A model generated the notes under the pieces. The model was not told the DNA's origin, did no database searches, and was given only the letters and a program-made list of their open reading frames with translations. A program made the translations under genes and the position numbers. From JANQPX01 sp039197065 (lineage in GTDB: Bacteria; Pseudomonadota; Alphaproteobacteria; Geminicoccales; Geminicoccaceae), in contig JBCCUL010000052.1 in NCBI GenBank assembly GCA_039197065.1, forward strand, positions 1 to 31,185: a DNA stretch of 31,185 bases. Reading direction: 5' to 3'. How positions within the stretch are numbered: position 1 is the first letter of the stretch; every line of letters starts with the position of its first letter. Shown here one piece after another: positions 1-8,201 of this stretch.

Positions 1-47
1 GATCAGGCGTTCGCGTAAATCTAACGAGTAAGCTCGCGGCATGATCC

Positions 48-70
48 CTCCCAACTCTGCTTGCTGGGAG
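48..70 (-). terminator. hairpin just past the stop of the small lipoprotein gene
   Basis: CTCCCA (48-53) and TGGGAG (65-70) form a perfect 6-bp stem with an 11-nt loop, five bases beyond the stop codon of the minus-strand gene. There is no clear U-run after it, so an intrinsic terminator is only possible. Positions 1-47 hold nothing I can identify. Confidence 0.3.
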
Positions 71-74
71 AGAA

Positions 75-326
75 TCACATCAGGCCTGAACGTAACATCC
101 TGAAAAGGATCAATGATTCAATCTGTCGCGGAAGTGCTCTAGTACGAATCTGTTCAGCTGCTATTCTAATTTCCGAATTCAATCTTCGGCTTGTTTCGGC
201 ATTCTTCTTCTCTATCTGGTCTAGGGCATTTGCCTGATCAGAAACGATTTCAGTAGGTCCTACCGCACAAGCGGAAAGCAAAGCCAAAACCGAGGCAGCG
301 GCAACAAGAACAATCGATCTGCGCAT
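75..326 (-). CDS. small predicted lipoprotein, unknown function
   Basis: An 83-residue protein beginning MRRSIVLVAAASVLALLSAC. It has two arginines, a hydrophobic stretch and a lipobox-like LLSAC with the cysteine at residue 20, so export and lipid attachment are expected. The mature part is a short polar helix rich in Glu, Asn, Arg and Ile, possibly coiled-coil, with no recognised domain. I chose the ATG at 326 because GGGGA lies a few bases upstream; an ATG at 386 would add 20 residues ahead of the signal peptide. AT-rich DNA at 387-440 could hold its promoter. It resembles the many small alphaproteobacterial lipoproteins of unknown role. Confidence 0.6.
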   Translation of the reverse strand: MRRSIVLVAAASVLALLSACAVGPTEIVSDQANALDQIEKKNAETSRRLNSEIRIAAEQIRTRALPRQIESLILFRMLRSGLM

Positions 327-386
327 ATCAATTCCCCGCTGAGGTTGAGATAGATGCTCATACCTTGGGGTTAAGGAAAAAATCAA

Positions 387-801
387 TTAAAAGTTTTATA
401 TTTGTGTATAAAAATCACTCAAAAGTTATATCATAAGATACATGAGTCGATGGGAAGCTCTAGTTGGTTCTTGTTGCTCCGGTCTTGAGCCCCTCTTGGC
501 AGATTCTTTTTCTGTGGCCGCTGACGGCGGTGGTCGTTGCACCACGTCATCTAGACCGGCATCCTAAACTGCCTCGATCAGAGAGGTCGCGGTCACGACG
601 TCTCGGCACGCGCACGGATGATCACCTGATCTATGAGAGTTATAAGCCCCAGCTCAAGATGTGGCGCCAGCCAAAGGCAGCATGTCAAATAGGTTCGTGA
701 GAGATCTGGCGCTCAACAGAAGAGTACCGCTTAGGGCCAAACTCTCTTTTGAGTGCCGAGCTTCACGCAACTGCTCGTTTCATAAGAGCGGACATTGCCC
801 C
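387..801. other. 415-bp stretch with no convincing gene
   Basis: The first 55 bases are very AT-rich and may carry the promoter of the minus-strand lipoprotein gene. The remainder has only short open frames (for example 464-700 plus) whose translations are Arg/Pro/Ser-rich, lack a good ribosome site and match no family I know. It may be decayed DNA. Confidence 0.5.
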
Positions 802-1818
802 TCACACCGAAAACTCACCCAGATCCAGCGTCGACTTCTTGCCGATATGCCGGCGATTCTGCTTCAGCCAGCGATCCGCGCAATCGCGGCCGGCTTCTTT
901 CAGATAGGTCAGAAAATTCCAGGCGGTGTTGTTTTTGCTGCTCAGGCCTAGCGGGCTCATGACCTCGGGGTCGGCGATGCTGTGAAAGTGGATCGGACGG
1001 TATTTCTTGTTTTTCAGCGTGCCGTCTTCCAAGAGCCTGGTGAGGGTGGCGATGTGGTCGAGTTCGCGCATCAGGCTGGCGTTCATGGTGACTTCGTTCA
1101 GCCGGTCCATGATGTCCTGGGACGTGATCGGCAGCTCCTGTCGGCGGGTCGGGTTGAGCTGGACGATCACGATGTCGTCGGCGTCGCAAAAGCTGACCAG
1201 CGGCTTCAGCACCGGATTGCCGGTGAACCCGCCATCCCAGTAATACGCGCCCTCGATCTCGACGGCGCGGTGCAGCTGCGGCAGGCAGGCTGACGCCAGG
1301 AAAGCGTCGACGCTGAGCTTGGCGTTCGGGAAGATCTTGAGCTCGTTGGTGAGCACATTGGTGGCGCAGACGAACAGCTTGATCGCATCCTTCCGGCTCA
1401 AATTATCGAAGTTCAGATGCTCCTCCAGAAGATCGCGCAACGGATTGCGATCCAGCGGGTTCAGCTGATATGGCGAGACGAACTGCGCCATCACATCCAG
1501 CCAGATGCTCGCCGGCGACCAGTCCATGTTCCAGGCGCGGTTGAAGTCGTGAAACGGCGTCGACTGGTAGGGATTGAACGCAGCCGAGCCCTTGTCGCTC
1601 AGCGCTCGCCAAAAGGTCGCCAGCGCCTCTCTAGCCGCCTCCCGTCCGTCCGCCAGGCCGGACGCCAGAATGCCGGCGTTCATCGCACCGGCGCTGGTGC
1701 CGCTGATCCCCCGGATGTCGAGGTCTCCATCTTCCAGAAGACGATCGAGAACGCCCCAGGTGAAAGCGCCGTGGGCGCCACCCCCTTGCAGAGCGAGCGT
1801 GATTTTTCGACTAGGCAT
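802..1818 (-). CDS. patatin-like phospholipase (RssA/NTE type)
   Basis: A 338-residue protein with the full patatin signature. The oxyanion-hole loop GGGAHG is at residues 12-17, the nucleophile elbow G-T-S-A-G has Ser42, and the catalytic Asp is in D-G-G at residues 195-197. These make a Ser-Asp dyad hydrolase acting on acyl esters of phospholipids or lysophospholipids. There is no signal peptide, so it is probably cytoplasmic or peripheral to the inner membrane. Length fits single-domain bacterial patatins. The ATG at 1818 starts six residues before the hydrophobic strand leading into GGGAHG, as expected, although the ribosome site is weak. It stands alone, 221 bp from moaB. Exact substrate unknown. 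Confidence 0.9.
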   Translation of the reverse strand: MPSRKITLALQGGGAHGAFTWGVLDRLLEDGDLDIRGISGTSAGAMNAGILASGLADGREAAREALATFWRALSDKGSAAFNPYQSTPFHDFNRAWNMDWSPASIWLDVMAQFVSPYQLNPLDRNPLRDLLEEHLNFDNLSRKDAIKLFVCATNVLTNELKIFPNAKLSVDAFLASACLPQLHRAVEIEGAYYWDGGFTGNPVLKPLVSFCDADDIVIVQLNPTRRQELPITSQDIMDRLNEVTMNASLMRELDHIATLTRLLEDGTLKNKKYRPIHFHSIADPEVMSPLGLSSKNNTAWNFLTYLKEAGRDCADRWLKQNRRHIGKKSTLDLGEFSV

Positions 1819-2039
1819 TGTGGTGTGACCACTTCATTGACTCGGACCTTAGGCGCCAGGCTCGATGGTATGCGCCCAAGTTTTCCCAGATGGGAACGAT
1901 TGCACCACTAGCAAACGAACGGCGAAAAATCGACGACAAAGCGCGACCCGCGCTTGGTTGACTTGGACCTCGCCTGGACCGCGGGTGTGCCGCAGGTCTA
2001 CGAACGGACGCCGCAGCTAGGGTCAGGCGCCAGGCAAGT

Positions 2040-2597
2040 CTACGCCGGCGGCCGCGCCGCCTCGTGTTCGCGGAGGCGGGGGATGAGTTCGGCGAAATTG
2101 CAGGGGCGGTGGCGGATGTCGAGCTGGTTCTTGAGAATCTCGTCCCAGCCGTCCTTGCAGGCGCCGGTCGAACCGGGCAGCGCGAACAGATAGGTGCCCT
2201 TGGCGACGCCGGCCATCGCCCGCGACTGCAGAGCAGACGTGCCGATCTTCTGGAAGCTGATCATCCGGAACATCTCGCCGAAGCCCGGGATGTCTTTTTC
2301 GACGACCTGGCTAAGCGCCTCCGGCGTAATGTCCCGCCCCGTGACGCCGGTGCCGCCGGTGCTGATCACCACCTCGATCGCAGGATCGTTGATCCAGGCC
2401 CTGAAGCGTTCGGCGATCGCTTCAGGGTCATCCTTCACGATGTCCCGATCAGCCAGCACATGGCCCGCCGCCGTAAGCCGTTCCACCAGAACGTCGCCGG
2501 ACCGGTCATCCGCCAGGGTCCGGCTGTCGGACACGGTAAGAACCGCAATCTTGAGCGCCTGAAAGGTTCGGTTTTCGTCGATACCCACCACGTCCAA
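2040..2597 (-). CDS. moaB: molybdenum cofactor biosynthesis protein B (MoaB/MogA fold)
   Basis: A 185-residue MoCF-family protein. The molybdopterin-binding signature TGGTGVTGRD is at residues 80-89, followed by TPEAL, and the second conserved segment FALPGSTGACKDGW begins near residue 138. The family binds molybdopterin and adenylylates it (MogA/Cnx1G) or plays a related role in Moco synthesis. The chosen start is a TTG at 2597 with GGGGA close by; a GTG two codons on (2591) has better ribosome-site spacing and may be the true start. It lies between the patatin gene and slt, all on the minus strand, but wide gaps on both sides suggest its own transcript. Confidence 0.88.
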   Translation of the reverse strand: MDVVGIDENRTFQALKIAVLTVSDSRTLADDRSGDVLVERLTAAGHVLADRDIVKDDPEAIAERFRAWINDPAIEVVISTGGTGVTGRDITPEALSQVVEKDIPGFGEMFRMISFQKIGTSALQSRAMAGVAKGTYLFALPGSTGACKDGWDEILKNQLDIRHRPCNFAELIPRLREHEAARPPA

Positions 2598-2800
2598 ATT
2601 CCCCGTCGCATGTCGTCACCAACGCCATTTCCCATATGGTGGCCTGGATCTCGCTGGCAATCCATGTCCGAAGTAAAAGCCCGCCGTCGTCATTCGCCTG
2701 AAAAGCGGATACCCGCTCCAAGCCCGGGCAAGACACTTAGGGATCTCGTTCCGAACCTGCCCGCTGTTCCCCATCGAGATGTCAGCCCTAAAACAAGTCA

Positions 2801-2827
2801 ACCCCGGGGACTGATTGTCCCCGGGGT
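2801..2827. terminator. perfect 11-bp stem-loop between slt and moaB
   Basis: ACCCCGGGGAC (2801-2811) pairs perfectly with GTCCCCGGGGT (2817-2827) around a 5-nt loop, TGATT. It is the first of several adjacent hairpins in the gap after slt. On the minus strand it is followed by a T-rich stretch (TTGACTTGTTTT), so it could help terminate slt transcripts. Confidence 0.5.
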
Positions 2828-2831
2828 CGAT

Positions 2832-2874
2832 GGCGGCGGGAGTGATCCGCCAAGATCTCCCGCCGCCGGTTTTT
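2832..2874 (+). terminator. strong stem-loop with T-tract, reading plus
   Basis: GGCGGCGGGAG (2832-2842) pairs perfectly with CTCCCGCCGCC (2857-2867), followed on the plus strand by GG and five T (2870-2874). This is a classic intrinsic terminator facing plus, yet no plus-strand gene lies upstream. It may block antisense transcription into slt, or act bidirectionally with its neighbours. Confidence 0.55.
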
Positions 2875-2890
2875 CGAGGCATCGCCTCGA
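2874..2890. terminator. small hairpin next to slt end
   Basis: TCGAGGC (2874-2880) and GCCTCGA (2884-2890) form a perfect 7-bp stem with a 3-nt loop. On the minus strand it is followed by AAAACC rather than T, so its role as terminator of slt is uncertain. A further GGGGC/GCCCC pair lies at 2905-2919, abutting the slt stop codon. Confidence 0.35.
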
Positions 2891-2919
2891 AACCTGTAAA
2901 CGCTGGGGCGCGCCGCCCC

Positions 2920-4755
2920 TCAGCCTTGGGCGTGGTCGCGGTCTGCGTAGAGGTTGAGCTCCTCGTCGAAGGCCCGGTAGGTCGGCCACTGATTGGCGGC
3001 CATGGCTTCGAGGGAGGGGGTCGGCTGGCCGAGGCGGGCGCGGTAGTTCCAGAGATTGGCCAGAACCTTCTTCACGTAGACCCTGGTCTCGACGAAGGGG
3101 ATCATCTCGAGGAACATGGTGGGATCGTGGTCGAGATTGAAGGCGTCCCGCCACTGGAAGACCCGGCCGGGCCCCGCGTTGTAGCCGGCGGCGATGAACA
3201 TCAGGTTGTCGCCGATGCCATTGCGGTTCAGGAGTTCCTGCAGATAGGCCTGGCCGAAGGTGATCGCCGTCGCGGGATCGAGCAGGTTCGAGGGGTTGTC
3301 CAGGGTGAGGTCGGTGCGCTTGGCGATATGCTTCGCCGTGCCGGGCATGACCTGCATCAGGCCGAGGGCGCCGACATAGCTTTCCGCCTGGGGATCGAAG
3401 CCGCTTTCCGCACGGATCACCGAGAAGACCAGGGCGCGATCGACGCGGTAGCCGCGGGTCGGCTGCCAGGCCGGGACCGGGTAGAAGGCGTCCAGATGCA
3501 CGTCGCCTTTATAGCCGAGGCGATGGGCGAGGCGCATTTCCACGGATGGCAGATGAAGGCTCTGCGCGAGCTTCAGGAGGCCGGCGGTGAGCGTCGACTT
3601 GGCACTCGCCGCAAGCCTGCGCAGCTCCTTCTCGGCGAGGTCGTGGCGGCCGATCTGGGCGAGCGCCGAGGCGCGTTTGGCGGCGGGATAGCGCAGCATG
3701 ATCTCGGCGACGTCGTCCTGAACCTTGGTGGCGCGCTGATGATCGATGGCGATGCCGAGGCGTTTCTTGGCAAGCAGGCCGTAGAACTGGCGGGGATGCT
3801 TTGCCGCGATCTTCAGGAAATGCTTGGCGCGCTTCGTCTTGAAGCCGACGGCGCGGGCTGCCCAATAGGCGCTTCGGGCGCGTTCGCCGCTATGGGCCTT
3901 GTCCGCCTTGGCGAGCTTGGCGAGGTGGGTGGCGGCGGTGTCGATATCGCCGGTACGCCAAGCGCTCATGCCGACGGTCCAGTGCATTTCCGGCACGATA
4001 TGCCCGGAGCGTTGCGCCGCCCTTTTCGCCAGCTTCAAGGCAGGCGCGAAGTCGCGCTTCACGAAATGCGCGCGGGCAAGGGCCCAGCGGCCGAGGTCGG
4101 TCTCGACGGCATCGGTGATGTCGTGAATGTCCGGCTGATCGAAGAGGCGCTGCGCCTCGGCGATCCGGCCGCGATCGCCGGCTCTGTCGATGTCGCGCAG
4201 CCAGGCCCGAACCACCGTCTCCTTGGCTTCGGAGCGGCGCAGCTCGGAGCGATAGCGGATGCGAATGACTTCCTGGGACTTCTGGCCGCTGCCGGTCATG
4301 AAGCCCTTGGCGGGCTTGGTCGGCGCTTCGGCGCCCCGGGGCTTCCGCTTCAAAGCGAGCTTGTAGACCCTGTCCGCATCCGGGTGGTCGCCATAGGCCT
4401 TGAGCCAGGCGGCCAGCTCCTTATAGGAGGACCGGTAGGCGGTGGGATGCATATAGCGCTGATGCTGGACATGGCCGATGAGCGTGTCGTCGTTCAGTCT
4501 GGCCAGCAGGGCGTCGGCGGCTTTCCAGGCGCCTTCTTCCTGCAGATCGAAGATCTCGCGATAGAGGAGCACGTTACGGTCGGAAAGCGGCTTGGCGGCG
4601 CTTGGCGCCGAGAGCATGGGGTCGGCGGTGGACAGACGGGCAAGCTGTACACCTTCGGATGCGTCGGCGGCCGGCGAAGCGCTCAGCAGAGCTGCGGCGA
4701 GAATGGCGGTAAACCGAAGCGGTGAAGTCATCAGGGCATGGCGGATCGTTTTCAT
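2920..4755 (-). CDS. slt: soluble lytic murein transglycosylase (Slt70-like)
   Basis: A 611-residue periplasmic enzyme that cleaves the MurNAc-GlcNAc bond of peptidoglycan to give 1,6-anhydro ends. The N-terminus (residues 1-32) is a Sec signal peptide ending near PAADAS. The middle, residues about 60-410, is a helical superhelix of Slt70 U/L-domain type. The C-terminal SLT domain carries the catalytic Glu450 in IRAESGFDP, then GLMQVMPGTA and the AAGYNAGPGRV motif, the normal order for family-1 lytic transglycosylases. The ATG at 4755 places the signal peptide correctly. Length is close to E. coli Slt70. The 78-bp AT-rich gap to udg could hold a promoter; downstream lies a dense hairpin cluster. 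Confidence 0.93.
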   Translation of the reverse strand: MKTIRHALMTSPLRFTAILAAALLSASPAADASEGVQLARLSTADPMLSAPSAAKPLSDRNVLLYREIFDLQEEGAWKAADALLARLNDDTLIGHVQHQRYMHPTAYRSSYKELAAWLKAYGDHPDADRVYKLALKRKPRGAEAPTKPAKGFMTGSGQKSQEVIRIRYRSELRRSEAKETVVRAWLRDIDRAGDRGRIAEAQRLFDQPDIHDITDAVETDLGRWALARAHFVKRDFAPALKLAKRAAQRSGHIVPEMHWTVGMSAWRTGDIDTAATHLAKLAKADKAHSGERARSAYWAARAVGFKTKRAKHFLKIAAKHPRQFYGLLAKKRLGIAIDHQRATKVQDDVAEIMLRYPAAKRASALAQIGRHDLAEKELRRLAASAKSTLTAGLLKLAQSLHLPSVEMRLAHRLGYKGDVHLDAFYPVPAWQPTRGYRVDRALVFSVIRAESGFDPQAESYVGALGLMQVMPGTAKHIAKRTDLTLDNPSNLLDPATAITFGQAYLQELLNRNGIGDNLMFIAAGYNAGPGRVFQWRDAFNLDHDPTMFLEMIPFVETRVYVKKVLANLWNYRARLGQPTPSLEAMAANQWPTYRAFDEELNLYADRDHAQG

Positions 4756-4833
4756 GTCAGATTTATAATCAAAAGCCGATAAAATTGAAAGTTAATGTGA
4801 TTATTTATTTATTTAATCATTAACCAATATTCT

Positions 4834-5769
4834 TTAGATATCTTTAATATTTTCGTGGAACGTAAGTAAATCGCGCCATGAGAAACGTTTTTGGGCTGGC
4901 TGACGTAGTAGATAAGCCGGATGGAACATGACGAGAGCAGGAATCTCGCGCCCGTCCGACGGTGATTCGTAGACGAACGGACGCCCGCGCAGCTTGGTGA
5001 CGCCCTCCGATCGGCCGAGCAGCGCCCGTGCCGCGATGCCGCCGACGAACAGCAGGAATTTCGGCTGGATCAGTTCGATCTGCCGCTCCAGAAACGGCTG
5101 ACAGGTGGCGATCTCGGCAGCCGTCGGCGACCGGTTGCCGGGTGGACGCCAGTAGATGACGTTGGTGATGTAGACCTTGGTGCGATCGAGCCCGATGGTC
5201 TTGAGCATCCGATCCAGCAGCTGGCCGCTCGGGCCGACGAACGGCTTGCCCTGCCGATCCTCCTGTGCGCCAGGCGCTTCGCCGATCAGCATGATCCGCG
5301 ATTGGGGATTGCCGTCGGCAAAACAAAGATTGATCGATGTTTCCTTCAAGGGACAGCCGTCGAAACCTTCGAGCGCCTCGATCAGCGCTTCCAGGCTGTC
5401 GCAGGACCGGGCGAGCGCCCGTGCATCGGCCGCGGCGCCGCCGCGTGGCGAGGCGTCGCCGCCTGATAGGCTATGGTTTGCGGAACGGGGGGTGTTCGGA
5501 GGCGGCGCCATCGCCTCCTCGTCGCCCAGCACCCAGGCGGGCGGGCCATCGTCAGGTCTCGCCGCCGCTGGCGGCGGCTCCTGTCTTGTCGCTAAAGGCT
5601 GGCCGGCCGGGCGCGCGTTCCCGGCCTTTTCAGCAGGCTCCGGGCGATCGAACCGATCGATGGATTGCTCGGCGACGAGATCGGCCACACCCATGAGAGC
5701 GTACCAATCGAGCCAGGCGCGGCCATCGGCGCCCAGCCCCGGTTCCTCTCTCGGCCCTTCGTCCTTCAT
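4834..5769 (-). CDS. family-4-type uracil-DNA glycosylase
   Basis: Removes uracil from DNA as the first step of base excision repair. The sequence shows the family-4 active-site motif GEAPGAQED, then GKPFVGPSGQLLD, an NVIYWRPPGN segment and the late HPAYLLR motif, in the expected order. Cysteines in FDGCPLK, NLCFADG and ATCQPFL are candidate iron-sulphur ligands, but the usual closely paired N-terminal cysteines are not evident, so cluster binding is uncertain. I chose the ATG at 5769 (311 residues); the frame stays open to 5883, but the extra 38 residues are mostly a translated DNA repeat (CDGITCP three times). A low-complexity Pro/Ala-rich linker separates a short N-terminal helix from the catalytic domain, as is common in alphaproteobacterial members. 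Confidence 0.85.
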   Translation of the reverse strand: MKDEGPREEPGLGADGRAWLDWYALMGVADLVAEQSIDRFDRPEPAEKAGNARPAGQPLATRQEPPPAAARPDDGPPAWVLGDEEAMAPPPNTPRSANHSLSGGDASPRGGAAADARALARSCDSLEALIEALEGFDGCPLKETSINLCFADGNPQSRIMLIGEAPGAQEDRQGKPFVGPSGQLLDRMLKTIGLDRTKVYITNVIYWRPPGNRSPTAAEIATCQPFLERQIELIQPKFLLFVGGIAARALLGRSEGVTKLRGRPFVYESPSDGREIPALVMFHPAYLLRQPAQKRFSWRDLLTFHENIKDI

Positions 5770-5806
5770 GTTCCGTCCATCGCTCCTGGCCCCATCGCCC
5801 CTGCAG

Positions 5807-5861
5807 GTGATCCCATCACAGGGGCAGGTGATCCCATCACAAGGGCAAGTGATCCCATCAC
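5807..5861. repeat. three tandem palindromes with a 21-bp period upstream of udg
   Basis: GTGATCCCATCAC occurs exactly at 5807-5819, 5828-5840 and 5849-5861. Each is an inverted repeat (GTGAT, CCC, ATCAC) and the copies start exactly 21 bp apart, two helical turns, so they would lie on one face of DNA. They sit 38-92 bp upstream of the preferred udg start and about 200 bp upstream of the divergent ETF-QO gene. This looks like a multi-site operator, or else a slippage-generated repeat. Confidence 0.75.
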
Positions 5862-6059
5862 CCGGGCAGGCCGCCTGCGCCATGTCGACGCGCCCTTCCG
5901 TCGGCCCCGTTCATCGGCGTTCATCTCTTAGGGTTTTCTGATAGCCTTAAGGGATTGTTAAGCATAGCGCTCTAGATTGGCAGAATCGAGGGCGTAAGGG
6001 GTGAACGTATTACAAGGCGTCATAAGGCGTCGCGAGCGAAACGACATGTCGAGGGTGTG

Positions 6060-7691
6060 ATGGAACGAGAGAGCATGGAGTTCGACGTGGTGATCGTGGG
6101 GGCAGGGCCTGCCGGGCTGGCTGCGGCGATCCGATTGCGGCAACTCGCAGCCGAGCAGGACCGGGAGATTTCGGTCTGCGTCGTCGAAAAGGCGGCTGAG
6201 GTCGGCGCGCACACCCTTTCCGGCGCTGTTCTGGAGCCCCGCGCGCTGAACGAACTCATCCCTGATTGGAAGGAGAAGGGTGCGCCGCTCAACACGCCTG
6301 TTACCGATGATCGCTTCATGTTCCTGACGGCAACCAAAGCCTTCAAGATGCCGACGCCGCCGCAGATGCACAATGACGGCAATTACATCGTCAGCATGGG
6401 CCGGGTGGTGAAATGGCTGGGCGAACAGGCGGAAGAGCTGGGCGCCGAAGTCTATCCCGGTTTTGCCGCCGCCGAGGTGCTCTATCACGAGGACGGGTCG
6501 ATCAAGGGCATCGCCACCGGCGACATGGGCCTGGATCGGGACGGCAAGCCTAAAGACAACCATGAGCCCGGCATGGAGCTTCACGGCCGTTACACCTTCT
6601 TCGCCGAAGGCTGCCGCGGCTCGCTCACCCGGCAGCTGGAAGAGAAGTTCGGTCTCAGAGACGGCGATCCGCAGACCTATGCGATCGGCATCAAGGAACT
6701 CTGGGAGGTCGATCCTGAAAAGCACCACGCCGGGCGCGCCGTGCACAGCGTCGGCTGGCCGATGGACCGCCAGACCTATGGCGGCTCCTTTCTCTATCAT
6801 CTCGAGGACAATCAGGTCGCGGTCGGCTTCGTCGTGGCGCTCGACTACCAGAACCCCTATCTCTCGCCCTTCGAGGAATTTCAGCGCTTCAAGACACACC
6901 CGGCCATTCGCGAGACCTTCGAAGGTGGTCGGCGCATCTGCTACGGGGCTCGCGCCTTGAACGAAGGTGGTCTGCAGTCCCTGCCGCAGCTGGTCTTTCC
7001 GGGCGGCGTCGTGATCGGCTGTTCGGCCGGCTTTCTGAACGTGCCGAAGATCAAAGGTAACCATCTCGCCATGAAATCCGGCATGATGGCCGCCGAGGCC
7101 GCGGCGGCGGCGCTCAGTGGCGAGAGCCCGGGCAACGTCCTCGATGCCTATCCCGAAGCGTTCAAGTCATCCTGGGCCCATGAGGAGCTGCACCGCGCCC
7201 GAAACATCCGTCCGAGCTTCCATAAAGGGCTTTGGGCAGGCTTGGTCTATAGCGCCATCGACACCTATCTGTTGCGCGGCAAGGCGCCCTGGACCTTCAA
7301 GAATCACGCCGATCACACGGCGCTGAAACCCAAGGCCAACTTCACGCCGATCGACTATCCCAAGCCCGATGGCAAGGTCTCCTTCGATCGGCTGTCCTCG
7401 GTCTACATCTCCAACACCAATCACGACGACAACCAGCCCTGTCACCTGACGCTCAAAGATGCGTCCGTGCCGATCGAGCTTAATCTCGAAACTTACGATG
7501 CGCCGGAGCAGCGCTACTGCCCGGCGGGCGTCTACGAAATCGTTCGGGACGACGACGGCAACAATCCCAAGCTGCAGATCAACTACCAGAACTGCGTGCA
7601 CTGCAAGACCTGCGACATCAAGGACCCGTCGCAGAATATCGTCTGGGTGGTGCCGCAAGGCGGCGACGGCCCGACCTATACCGGCATGTGA
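6060..7691 (+). CDS. electron transfer flavoprotein-ubiquinone oxidoreductase (ETF-QO)
   Basis: A 543-residue inner-membrane-associated flavoprotein that oxidises reduced ETF and passes electrons to ubiquinone, linking acyl-CoA and other dehydrogenases to respiration. The N-terminal FAD site is VIVGAGPAGLAAA. The C-terminal ferredoxin-like domain holds the [4Fe-4S] ligands Cys487, Cys512, Cys515 and Cys518 (CVHCKTCDIKDP), as in the mammalian and bacterial family. Length is typical. The ATG at 6060 has GAGG six bases upstream; a GTG immediately before it and an ATG at 6075 are alternatives. It is transcribed divergently from udg. Its partner genes etfB and etfA lie at 23962-25652. Confidence 0.95.
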   Translation: MERESMEFDVVIVGAGPAGLAAAIRLRQLAAEQDREISVCVVEKAAEVGAHTLSGAVLEPRALNELIPDWKEKGAPLNTPVTDDRFMFLTATKAFKMPTPPQMHNDGNYIVSMGRVVKWLGEQAEELGAEVYPGFAAAEVLYHEDGSIKGIATGDMGLDRDGKPKDNHEPGMELHGRYTFFAEGCRGSLTRQLEEKFGLRDGDPQTYAIGIKELWEVDPEKHHAGRAVHSVGWPMDRQTYGGSFLYHLEDNQVAVGFVVALDYQNPYLSPFEEFQRFKTHPAIRETFEGGRRICYGARALNEGGLQSLPQLVFPGGVVIGCSAGFLNVPKIKGNHLAMKSGMMAAEAAAAALSGESPGNVLDAYPEAFKSSWAHEELHRARNIRPSFHKGLWAGLVYSAIDTYLLRGKAPWTFKNHADHTALKPKANFTPIDYPKPDGKVSFDRLSSVYISNTNHDDNQPCHLTLKDASVPIELNLETYDAPEQRYCPAGVYEIVRDDDGNNPKLQINYQNCVHCKTCDIKDPSQNIVWVVPQGGDGPTYTGM

Positions 7692-7824
7692 TCAGGTGAT
7701 GACGCCATCTGGCCTTGAAGCGCCGGAAACAATAATGGGCCGCGCGTCGATGACGCACGGCTTAGGCTCAATCGTCATCAAGTATTGTGCCAGACCGTCC
7801 AGCCTGGTCTTAGGCAAGTGGGCG

Positions 7825-7857
7825 GACCCGCGCAGGGACGTGAGCCCGCGCTGGGTC
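7825..7857. terminator. imperfect hairpin between two convergent genes
   Basis: GACCCGCGC (7825-7833) pairs with GCGCTGGGTC (7848-7857), with one bulged base. It sits after ETF-QO and overlaps the stop codon of the convergent small gene. It may end transcripts from both sides; no T-tract is present. Confidence 0.35.
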
Positions 7858-8059
7858 AGACGTCGCGGAAGGCGACCGGCTTGCCGTCCTTGTCCATGAT
7901 CATCTTGCCGCCCTCATCCTGGACAGCTATGTAACGACCATGACCGATAGCCGTACCCACATACAGAACTGGCTTGACCTTCTTTCCGTCGAAAGTCTTG
8001 CCCTCACCGCCCGTGCCGCGTGCGGTCGGATCGTTCTTACTCTTGTTGGTCTGCAGCAT
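7856..8059 (-). CDS. small conserved-looking hypothetical protein
   Basis: A 67-residue basic, soluble protein without signal peptide or membrane segment. A low-complexity N-terminus (NKSKNDPTARGTGGEGKTFDGKK) precedes a compact beta-rich core, KPVLYVGTAIGHGRYIAVQDEGGKMIMDKDGKPVAFRDV. I chose the ATG at 8059 because GGAG lies six bases upstream; ATGs at 8062 and 8071 are in frame, and much longer starts (to 8242) would overlap the TPR gene start and give an atypical sequence. The core looks like a genuine fold, but I do not recognise a named family. It is convergent with ETF-QO and divergent from the TPR gene. Function unknown. Confidence 0.65.
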   Translation of the reverse strand: MLQTNKSKNDPTARGTGGEGKTFDGKKVKPVLYVGTAIGHGRYIAVQDEGGKMIMDKDGKPVAFRDV

Positions 8060-8201
8060 CATCTTCTCCATCGAACAGCAGCCTGCCACCTGCGGATCGT
8101 AGGCAGGGAGGCTTTTTTGGCGATTGGCACCTGCATGCCGGCTCAAATCCGTGCCGTCAAGCCCGCTGACGCCCGTTTTAGCCGCCAGGCGTTGATGTGA
8201 C

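Noticed and set aside
464..951. Plus-strand frames at 464-700 and 661-951 as genes or transposase remnants
   Set aside because: No ribosome site, Arg/Ser/Pro-rich translations and no family match; the second also overlaps the patatin gene.
2815..4725. 636-residue plus-strand frame
   Set aside because: Shadow of slt on the opposite strand, Gly/Ala/Val-rich, with no family match.
5807..5861. CRISPR array
   Set aside because: Repeats are 13 bp with 8-bp near-identical spacers and no cas genes.
5909..5922. GTTC-N6-GTTC near udg as an alphaproteobacterial SOS box
   Set aside because: The consensus is GTTC-N7-GTTC; spacing here is one base short, so LexA control is not supported.
5958..7064. 368-residue minus-strand frame
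   Set aside because: Antisense shadow of ETF-QO.
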